From NCBI GenBank assembly GCA_021806135.1, contig JAJZYB010000009.1, positions 1 to 60,454 on the forward strand: a stretch of 60,454 nt of DNA. The letters are read 5' to 3'. A program made the position numbers and the translations under genes. The stretch is from Thermoplasmata archaeon (lineage in GTDB: Archaea; Thermoplasmatota; Thermoplasmata; Lutacidiplasmatales; UBA184). Within the stretch, counting starts at the first letter, position 1, and every line of letters starts with the position of its first letter. The notes beneath the pieces were generated by a model. That model was not told where the DNA came from, did not search any database, and saw only the letters and a list, made by a program, of their open reading frames with translations. Shown here piece after piece: positions 1-7,100 of the stretch.

Positions 1-195
1 AAGGTCGCCCTTCTGGTCGTGAGAGGAGACCCGGGCGTAGAGTGCCACTGCGGGGGAAGGAGGCGTTGGCGGAAGGACGAGGATGGTCCCCGTGGGGAGG
101 CGCACGGCGGGGACGGGAAGGATACCGGCCTTGAACCACCTCCATGCGGTCTCATAGCGCACCCCGGCTTGCCGTGCCCACTCTACGAGTTTCAT
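1..195 (-). CDS. tnpA: IS607-type serine recombinase TnpA, N-terminal part, cut by the window edge
   Basis: The minus strand encodes 65 residues from the ATG at 195 to the window edge. They begin MKLVEWARQAGVRYETAWRW, which reads as a MerR-like helix-turn-helix. After a linker comes ALYARVSSHDQKGDL, the start of a serine resolvase domain, with the catalytic Ser inside ARVSS. A MerR-like HTH followed by a serine recombinase is the architecture of IS607-family TnpA, which moves DNA through a circular intermediate and is usually followed by tnpB. That gene would lie outside the window. A TATA-like stretch at 217-225 is 26 nt from the ATG, as for a leaderless archaeal gene. The assignment is confident from the motif alone, but whether the full gene is intact cannot be seen. 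Confidence 0.85.
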   Translation of the reverse strand, partial: MKLVEWARQAGVRYETAWRWFKAGILPVPAVRLPTGTILVLPPTPPSPAVALYARVSSHDQKGDL

Positions 196-203
196 CGGTT
201 GTG

Positions 204-242
204 GCATATACAAGTCGCTATAAGACGCTATGTGCGCCCTGA
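204..242. mobile_element. Putative left end of the IS607-like element
   Basis: Two adjacent near-identical 10-mers, AGTCGCTATA (213-222) and AGACGCTATG (223-232), sit between tnpA and the start of the GNAT remnant. IS607 recombinases are known to bind short repeats at element ends. The outward-reading motif CAAGTCGC followed by CTATGT (211-233) recurs, also reading outward, at 60325-60344 near the other window edge. The boundary is inferred to lie between about 233 and 243, because recognisable GNAT sequence starts immediately after. The TATA box of tnpA (217-225) lies inside the repeats, so the recombinase could repress itself by binding here; that is inference. Confidence 0.6.
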
Positions 243-827
243 CAGTTCAGAACCCCCCGGCTGGTCCTGCGCCTTCCGTCCCGACGGGACGTCCCGGACC
301 TGAAGCGATCGTTCCGGGACCGCCGGACGGCCCGCGCCGTGGGCGCCTCCCTGCACCCGCCGGAAGAACGGAGGGATCCGGCGAGGATGGTGACCCGGAC
401 CCGGGAGGAGTACCGGAAGGCCGCCCACCTCTCCCTCTCCGTCGTGGAACGGACCGGCGACCGGTGCGTGGGCCGGGTGGGGCTCCGGGGCCTGGACTGG
501 CACTGACGGAAGGTGGAGAGCCTCTCGTACTGGATCGACCCGACCCGCTGGAACCGGGGCTACGCCACGGAGGCCTCGTTCTTCCTCTGTGAGACGGCCT
601 TCCGGCGTTCACGCATGCGCCGGGTGAGCTCCCAGGCGCTATCGGAGAATCACGCGTCCCTGGCGGTCTTGAGGAAGCTCGGGTTCGTAGAGGAGGGTCG
701 CGAACGCCGGGCCGTGGTGGTGAAAGGGAAGGCCATGGACATGGTGCTCTTCGGCCTCTTCCCCGAGGAACTGGTCGCACGGCCGACGATCGAGGGACTC
801 TGGGGACGGACCCCGACGGGATCCTGA
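243..827 (+). pseudogene. RimJ/RimL-type GNAT N-acetyltransferase, disrupted
   Basis: One reading frame from 243 to the TGA at 825-827 gives a RimJ/RimL-like acetyltransferase. It opens with TPRLVLRLPSRRDVPDL, the classic N-terminal strand of the family. It ends with SYWIDPTRWNRGYATEA, carrying the acetyl-CoA-loop region, and ALSENHASLAVLRKLGFVEE. Two lesions are visible. The start codon is missing: an in-frame TGA at 240-242 lies just before the first recognisable residues, exactly where the IS607 end is placed. A TGA at 504-506 splits the frame after GLRGLDWH, where relatives carry an aromatic or other sense residue. The ORF restarting at the GTG at 513 lacks the N-terminal half. The simplest reading is a gene decapitated by IS607 insertion that has since picked up a nonsense mutation. 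Confidence 0.75.
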
Positions 828-870
828 GAGGCGCCCTACCCTCGGGGCGTCGCCCGGCGGCGCCCATCCG

Positions 871-880
871 TCCAAATACC
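871..880 (+). promoter_or_regulatory. TATA-like promoter for the Fur-like gene
   Basis: TCCAAATACC is the only AT-rich stretch in this intergenic region and is centred about 24 nt before the GTG at 900. That is the spacing expected for a leaderless archaeal transcript. Confidence 0.4.
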
Positions 881-899
881 CGGGCCTCCATCTCCTCTC

Positions 900-1217
900 G
901 TGGCCCCGCGGCCGAAGCGCCCGCCCCGGCGCAGGAAGGACACCTCCCGCCGGCGTCCGCAGCAGGGGAGGGCGACCGCGCCCGCCGCCGTCAGCCCTCC
1001 CCCAGACCCGGCGGCCCCCGCCCCGTTCACGGGCAGTACCATCTGCCGGTCCTGTGGCCGGCTCGGACGCCAACCCGTCCCCCGCGAGGTCGCCGAGGCG
1101 TTGCGTTCCGTGGCGCACGAGGCGCCCCCAGGGTGGGTCCTGCCGGAGTTCTCCGTGAGTTTCATGGGCTTTTGCCCCACCTGCCTGCGTACGGGTCGGG
1201 CCGTGGCGCACCGCTAA
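900..1217 (+). CDS. Small zinc-binding protein resembling the C-terminal half of Fur
   Basis: The product has 105 residues. The first 45 are basic and Pro/Ala-rich. The rest begins TICRSCGRLGRQPVPREVAE and ends VSFMGFCPTCLRTG. In Fur-family metalloregulators the dimerisation half has the same plan: ICxxCG, then a helix with a VAE-like pattern, then a strand ending in a GxCxxC motif. Those two CxxC pairs form the structural zinc site. The N-terminal winged helix that binds DNA in Fur is absent, replaced by the basic tail. It may be a truncated Fur, a dimerisation partner or an unrelated zinc ribbon. The GTG start is chosen from the TATA spacing. Its stop overlaps the 3' end of the convergent surface-protein gene by 4 nt. 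Confidence 0.55.
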   Translation: MAPRPKRPPRRRKDTSRRRPQQGRATAPAAVSPPPDPAAPAPFTGSTICRSCGRLGRQPVPREVAEALRSVAHEAPPGWVLPEFSVSFMGFCPTCLRTGRAVAHR

Positions 1218-2920
1218 GGGGAAGGGGGGTTCCCGTCGCGCGTCCCGGGGAACGGGACCCCGCAGGCGGGGCAGAACCGGGGAGTCGGTGTCGGCACGGG
1301 CGCCCCGCAGCCCGGACAGGCCGTCAAGGTTCCCGGGGGGGTCGGCGGGTCTCCAGGGTCCCTCGCGGTTCTTCGGCGCCGTAGCACCCACGCCACGGCG
1401 ACCAGGGCCAGGGCGGCCACCACCCCGAGGATCACCATCCCTTCCTCCAACGAGGAGAGACCCGAGGGTGCGCGGGCTGGAGCTGCCGGGGTGACGGTGA
1501 GATTCAGGGTCGTCCTTCCCCGATATCCGGGACTGGTCAGTTGGAAGGTCACTTCCACGGTCCCCGGGGCCGCCGGGAGGAGGAGATGACCCACCGCAAC
1601 GCCCGAAGCGTTGGTCGACCAGGGGCTCTGGGGAGCGATCTCCACCTCGAGGGGCGAGGTCTCCACCGAGATCTCAAGGGGCGCCAGCGGGACGCTTCCT
1701 CCCGGGGCATTTCCCACGGTGGCCCGGAGGGTCACGGTGAGGTTCTCCCCCGGCGGGCCGGAGGAGGGGACGGCCTGGGCGACCAGGGTGACGTTGATCC
1801 CCTGGGAGGAGAGCACGGTGACGTTGGCGCTGCCCGTGCCCACGAAAGCGCTTCCCGTCAGGGTGGCGGTGAGTTCGACGGTCCCTGTGATGCTGAGCAC
1901 CGGCGCCACGAAGCTCGTGTTGCTCCAACCGTCGGCATCGGTGGGAGGGGCCGGCCCGAAACTCCCGCCGGAGGAGCTGCTCCAGACGAGGGCCTGCCCG
2001 GACAGCGGACGGCCGCCATGGGTCGCCCGGGCCGAGACCTCGGCGCTCGCGCCTCCGGAAACCGTGGACGGACTGACCGAGACCGTGACATTGGCCGGCA
2101 CCGGGGGAGGTCTCTGCCAGAGGACGGTGCCGTTCGGGGGGAAGGCCAATGCGCTCCCCACCTGCAAGGTCCCGAGCGGGAGGGAGCCGTTCTGGGAGGT
2201 CCCCGCTTCCCCCCAGCTCGTCCCGGCCCGGCCGGTCCAGAAGGCGGTCACGGGGCTGGGCAGGTAGTACGGGACGCCGGTAAGGACGGTGAGCGCCTGC
2301 GGGAGGTCGACCGCCCCCGGGATCCACGCGGTGCCGTTGTACGCCGCCAGGCTCACCAGCGCGATCCCCCCGGTCCAGGTCGCCTCGGAGGCGTTCAACG
2401 GGATCGAGGCGGACCCGCCGAAGGGGCTCCCGTTCATCGTCACGCTCCAGGTGGTCCCGTTCGTCTCCTCGGCCCGGAAGTCCAGGGGGGTCCCGGGGGT
2501 GGGGGAGTAGCTTCCCACCCCGCAGGTCACCAGGGCACCGGTGGTGTTGTCCAACACCGCCCAGAAGGGCAGAGGATACGGTCCCAAGGTGGAGAGGGCG
2601 ACGAGCCCCATGGCCAAGAGCGTGGTCCCCACCACCTCCTCGGAGAGGACCAGGAAGGTGGCGTTCTTCGGGACCGGACTGGGCATGAGGAACATGGTGA
2701 GGTTGGTGGCGAACCCCCGGTTCGGGACGGCGCGGGGATCCGCGCTTCGGGCGGCGAGGGCCCCACCGCTCCCATTGAGGGATCCCAGGTTGACGCCCGA
2801 GGACGCGCTCACCGGGCAGGAGGAGACCGTCGGGGGCGCAGCGGAGGCCCCGCCCCCCGGGAACGCGAGGCTGAGGAGCAGCAGGAGCGCTAGCCCCGCG
2901 GCCGACCATCGGGGCCGCAT
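1214..2920 (-). CDS. Secreted Ig-like surface protein with one membrane anchor and a cytoplasmic zinc ribbon
   Basis: The product has 568 residues. An N-terminal signal peptide (about residues 5-27, LALLLLLSLAFPGGG core) precedes a long Ser/Thr/Pro/Gly-rich ectodomain with many Asn-X-Thr/Ser sequons. Two stretches look like Ig or bacterial Ig-like folds: VPANVTVSVSPSTVSGGAS onward (about 275-365) and NVTLVAQAVPSSGPPGENLT onward (about 375-480). A transmembrane helix (about 490-512) ends in RRRR. The short cytoplasmic tail carries CPGCGAPVP and FCPACGVPF, a two-knuckle zinc ribbon. This places a metal-binding module inside the cell, attached to an extracellular sensor or adhesin. No catalytic domain is visible. 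It lies 46 nt downstream of the PhoU regulator on the same strand and may be cotranscribed. Confidence 0.75.
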   Translation of the reverse strand: MRPRWSAAGLALLLLLSLAFPGGGASAAPPTVSSCPVSASSGVNLGSLNGSGGALAARSADPRAVPNRGFATNLTMFLMPSPVPKNATFLVLSEEVVGTTLLAMGLVALSTLGPYPLPFWAVLDNTTGALVTCGVGSYSPTPGTPLDFRAEETNGTTWSVTMNGSPFGGSASIPLNASEATWTGGIALVSLAAYNGTAWIPGAVDLPQALTVLTGVPYYLPSPVTAFWTGRAGTSWGEAGTSQNGSLPLGTLQVGSALAFPPNGTVLWQRPPPVPANVTVSVSPSTVSGGASAEVSARATHGGRPLSGQALVWSSSSGGSFGPAPPTDADGWSNTSFVAPVLSITGTVELTATLTGSAFVGTGSANVTVLSSQGINVTLVAQAVPSSGPPGENLTVTLRATVGNAPGGSVPLAPLEISVETSPLEVEIAPQSPWSTNASGVAVGHLLLPAAPGTVEVTFQLTSPGYRGRTTLNLTVTPAAPARAPSGLSSLEEGMVILGVVAALALVAVAWVLRRRRTARDPGDPPTPPGTLTACPGCGAPVPTPTPRFCPACGVPFPGTRDGNPPSP

Positions 2921-2966
2921 GGTGTTCTCCGGCCGTTGGAGGGGGGCAGGGGGATGAGGCTTTCCG

Positions 2967-4115
2967 TCAATCTCCGGGGACGGCGGCCGGAGCGGCCGGA
3001 GGGGTGGGGACGGAGACCTTCGGGAGGGGCTCCAGCGCCCGGGCGAGCGGCTTTCGGGCCGGCGGGGCCCGGGACCGTGCCGGGCCCTTGCTGAGCTCCC
3101 GTTCCACGGCGTAGTTCAGCGCGATCTCGGCCAGGTCGCTGGCGTAGAGCGCCGTCCGCTCCAGGCTCTCCAGGACGTAGGCGAGCGCCACCGCCACCCG
3201 CCCCGGACGGGAGAGGATGTCGTTCAGGAGCTTCCGGCGGTGCGCCACCAGGCGTTGGCCGCCGTCGAGGATGGCGTTCGCCCGTTCGGCATTGCCGTCA
3301 AAGAGGGTCTCGATGGCGTCGGCCAACAGGTCCCCCGCGACCTTGGAGAGCCGGGAAAGCTCCTCCATCTGGGCCCGGGGGAGCGGGCTGCCCTTCAGCA
3401 GCTCGGTGACCCCGGCGATCCGGACCGCATGGTCGGCGATCCGCTCCAGCACCTTGGAGACCTGCAGGAAGGTGGCGCACTCCGGCAGGGAGAGCCCCAG
3501 GGTCGCCAACTGCCGCTGGTCCCGGAGCGCGATGGTGACCTGCTTCTGGACGAACCAGTGCAGGCGGTCCACTTCCCAGTCCCGTTGCTGGACGTCCTGG
3601 GCGATGGCCAGGTCCCGGGCCTCGAAGGCCGCCATGGCGTCCAACTGCATGGCGCGGACCATCTGGTACATCCGGCGGATCACCGAGGGGAGCGGAAGCG
3701 GGTTGGAGCCCACCACGTCCTGGAGCACCACCGCCTCTGCGCTCTCCTCCAGGATCTCCGGTCCGATCATGTGCTGGGCGAAGCCCCGGATGACCTCCCG
3801 GGTCCGGGCGTTCATCCGCTCGGGGGTCCGCACCTCGAGGAGGTCACTGCCGGCGATGTACTCGGAGACCAGCGCCCGGAACAGGTGGTCCCGGTCCATC
3901 TGGTTGTTGATGGGTACGACGCGCCGGACGGCGCCGGCGGGGGCCGCCTCCTGGGGATAGATCGTCAACGATCCGTCCGGCCGCGGCGCGAAGAGGACCA
4001 GGTCACCGGCGTCCAGGCCCCGGTCCCGCACCCACGGCTTGGGGAGCGAGACGATGAACGTGCTCCCGCCGGTCCGCTGGATGCGCCTTCCCTCGAATCC
4101 GCCAGGGGTTCTCAT
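2967..4115 (-). CDS. AbrB/SpoVT-PhoU phosphate-responsive regulator
   Basis: The product has 382 residues. The N-terminal part begins GFEGRRIQRTGGSTFIVSLP and fits a SpoVT/AbrB-like swapped-hairpin DNA-binding domain (residues 5-55). Two PhoU-type helical repeats follow, one around residues 110-210 (MYQMVRAMQLDAMAAFEARD) and one around 215-330 (VSKVLERIADHAVRIAG). They carry the E/D-xx-D pattern that binds metal clusters in PhoU. Archaeal proteins with this architecture are annotated as phosphate-uptake regulators; the DNA target is unknown here. The last 45 residues are Pro/Ala-rich and probably disordered. A clear TATA box lies upstream and no pst transport genes are nearby. Confidence 0.85.
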   Translation of the reverse strand: MRTPGGFEGRRIQRTGGSTFIVSLPKPWVRDRGLDAGDLVLFAPRPDGSLTIYPQEAAPAGAVRRVVPINNQMDRDHLFRALVSEYIAGSDLLEVRTPERMNARTREVIRGFAQHMIGPEILEESAEAVVLQDVVGSNPLPLPSVIRRMYQMVRAMQLDAMAAFEARDLAIAQDVQQRDWEVDRLHWFVQKQVTIALRDQRQLATLGLSLPECATFLQVSKVLERIADHAVRIAGVTELLKGSPLPRAQMEELSRLSKVAGDLLADAIETLFDGNAERANAILDGGQRLVAHRRKLLNDILSRPGRVAVALAYVLESLERTALYASDLAEIALNYAVERELSKGPARSRAPPARKPLARALEPLPKVSVPTPPAAPAAVPGD

Positions 4116-4138
4116 GACGGGACCGGAGGAGCGGGCCT

Positions 4139-4150
4139 ATCTATATAGAG
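4139..4150 (-). promoter_or_regulatory. TATA box of the PhoU-like regulator
   Basis: On the minus strand CTCTATATAGATAG is centred about 30 nt upstream of the ATG at 4115, giving a leaderless or very short leader. It also lies between this gene and the stop of the upstream giant gene, so the regulator has its own promoter. Confidence 0.65.
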
Positions 4151-4165
4151 GTCCGTTCACCGGGG

Positions 4166-7100
4166 TCAAAGGGTGGGCTCCTCGTCGGAGCGGGAGCGCT
4201 CTCGAGGAGGGTGCTTCGGGGGACGGGGGTCGGCCTCCTCCGGGGGCACCGCCTCCTCGGCGGGAGGGGCGGCGGCCGGCGCCGGATGCGCCTCGGGCCG
4301 GCCCCGGGCCCCCTTACGGGGCATCGGGGTACCGTCCTCCTCCGCCGTGGTGGAGACGTCCTCATCCAACCGGTCCATCTCCTCCAACCAGTCCTTCGGG
4401 GCGCGCTCCCGGGCCTTCCGAACGGGGGGAAGTTCCTTCACCCGGCGCTCGTGGGGACGGGCGTGCCGGTGGGGGTGGGAATCCCCATGGACATGGAGCG
4501 GTTTGGAGAGGCGCTCCCGCGCAGGCCGGGGGATCCTCCGCCCGGGCGGGCTCGGTGGAGGGGGCGTCTCGTCTCCCCAGGGCAGGAGGGTGTCCAACAG
4601 GGGCGGCAGTTCGTTCCGCTCCTGGTAGAGGGCCCGGGCCACCAGGGCAAGGGCCACCACGAGCAGGGCCACCACGAGCCACATCCACAGAGGGGCCGTG
4701 AGGATCGAAGTGAGGTACCAGGCCTCCCGGGCTCCCGCCACCTCCGCGTGGTAGGAATGGAGCGTGCTGTTGAACGAGAACCCGTTCCTGGCCGTCACGT
4801 GGAGCCAGACCTGGTAGTCCCCTGCCGCCGGGAGATCCAGGGTCGTTCCGTTCGAGGAGGCCGCGAGAAGGATCCGGGGGCAGCCGGCCTGCCCGTTCCC
4901 CAGGTCCAGGAAGCAGACCTCCACCGAGGCGAGGTCCGGCAGGCCCACCGAAGGGTAGCTCACCGTCACGGCCGTCCCGGTCCCCGTGAGCGCGACCGGA
5001 GGCGGGAGGAACAGGGGCGTGAACGGTACCCCCCCACCCTGAATGCTCAGGTTCGATCCCGCCTCATAGCCCAGCGAGTAGGTGGTGGTGGCCAGGTCCA
5101 CGGCCGGTGGGGCGAGGGCCTGCCGGGCCGAGGCGTTGAGGTCCAGCGGGACCGTAGAGGTCTTGCCGCCCGGGCCGGTGGTGGTCAACGTCCAGGCGGC
5201 GAACCGGTCCACGGGGGGGAGCGTCCAGGAGAGCAACGCCTGCCCGGGCAGGCCCGAGGCCGGGGTGACCCGGAGCAGGGGCGCCACCAGGGGAACGGTG
5301 ACGTTCACGGGCGCGGAGAGGGCGTAGCTCCCGTAGAGGCTCGTGGTGTTCACCACCACGGAGAGCTCGGCGCCGAGGGGCAGCCCGGTCAACTGGAAGG
5401 TGGTGTCGTACCGGGAGATCAGTTGGTCCACCCAGGTCAAGTTCCCCCCGTCGAGGCGGTAGCCCACGCCGTAGGACGAGAACCCCGGTCCGGGGTAGGG
5501 GGACCAGGAGAGGTTCACGATCCCCGGACCGGCCGGGAGGGCCACGGGGACTGCTGCGGTGGGGGCCGGGGCGACCACGGTGAACGTCTCCCCGGGGGAG
5601 AGGGCGACGTCCCCCACGCTGTCCCGGACCCGGGCCCGGACGGTGTAGCTCCCGGCCAGGGTGAGCCGGGCGGTCACCGTCGGCCCGGTGAGGTTGAGGT
5701 CCACCGGCCCGGAAACGAGGAGGTCGACCCCGGGATACGTCCCGCTGCCTCCCGTGGGGGTGGCGTTCAGGGAGAGGAGGACGGGAGCAGCCCCCCGGGT
5801 GGCGTTGAGGGAAAGGCCCACGGAGAGCGGGGGGAAGAGATCGAAGAGGATCCGGCTCGGGGGGCTCACCGAGCCGTTCGCGTCGGTGGCCACGGCTTCG
5901 GCCCAGGCCGGTCCCGGGGCGGGGAAGGCGTGCTGCACCGTGGCCCCGGTCACCGTGGCCCCGTCCGAGAAGGCCCAGGTCACCGTCACCGGGGAGGGGT
6001 CTCCACCGGTCCAGCTGGCCGAGAAGGTGAGGTTCTGCCCCGCCGCCGCCGTGGTCCGGTTCACGCTCGCCGATACGGCGAGCGGCGGGTAGCCGATGGC
6101 CTGGAGCGAGCCATCCAGGGTGTGGAGGTAGAGCAGTCCGTTGGAGACGGCAAGATCCCCCTGGGGGGCGGCCGCCAGCGGCAGGGTCCAGCCGGTCCCT
6201 CCGCCGACCTGTTCGGCGAGAAGGGCGAAGGCCCCGGCGCCACCGAGCCCCGCGTAGACGTAGGGGCCGGACACGCTGGGGGAGGTCAGGAGATCGGTGG
6301 GGCCGTAGAAGGAGACCGCCCCCGTCGTCTGGGAGAGGGCGGTGAGCGGACCCCCGGCCCGGTCCGCGTAGACCCGCCCACCGGCGATCGCGGGGGAGAG
6401 GGTGGGTCCGGTCCCGGAGAGCGGGGCCTTCCAGGCGGTCGGCCCCAACTGCGGAAAGGCGAGCAGCTCACCGGTGGCGTTCCCCTCGAAGAAGACGCCT
6501 CCCTGGAAGGCCAACGTACCGGCAGTCATCCCCGGGGCGTACCGGGAGGTCAGGGCGCCGGTGGCCAGGCCGACGGTGTAGAGCCGTCCGGCCCCGGCCA
6601 GATAGAGCGCTCCCCCGGTGAGGACCGGCTCCCCGGTGGCATTCCCGGTGGGGTTCGGGACCTGCCAGAGGATCGCCCCCGAACTGCCGTTCACGTCGGT
6701 GACGGTGGCGTTCGTCACCACGTAGACCTCCCCCTGGAAGGGCAGCGGGGAGAGGAAGGCCATCCCGGGGGCGCCCACGGAAGCGCTCCAATCCTCGTTC
6801 CCCGTGGTGAGATTGAACGCGAGGAGCTTCCCCCCGGTGGTCGGCAGGAAGACCGAACCGTCGGCCACGGCGGGCCCCCCCACGAAACGCACGCCCTGGG
6901 CGGTCAGGTTCACTTGCCAGCGTACCTCGAGGGTGATGGGGTCGAGCGCCCAGAGCGAACCGGACGGGTAGGCCACGAGCACCGGTCCGTCGGGGGCGGT
7001 CACGAGCCCCAGGATCCCCCCGGGGGCCAGATCGATCTGGGCCTGCACGTGCGGGGCGAGGGGCCCCGGCCCCCGGGCGAGGCCGTCGGCGGAGGGATCC

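Noticed and set aside
504-506. TGA read as tryptophan or selenocysteine in the GNAT gene
   Set aside because: No other gene in the window needs TGA read-through, no SECIS-like element was noticed, and the start codon is also missing, so a pseudogene is simpler.
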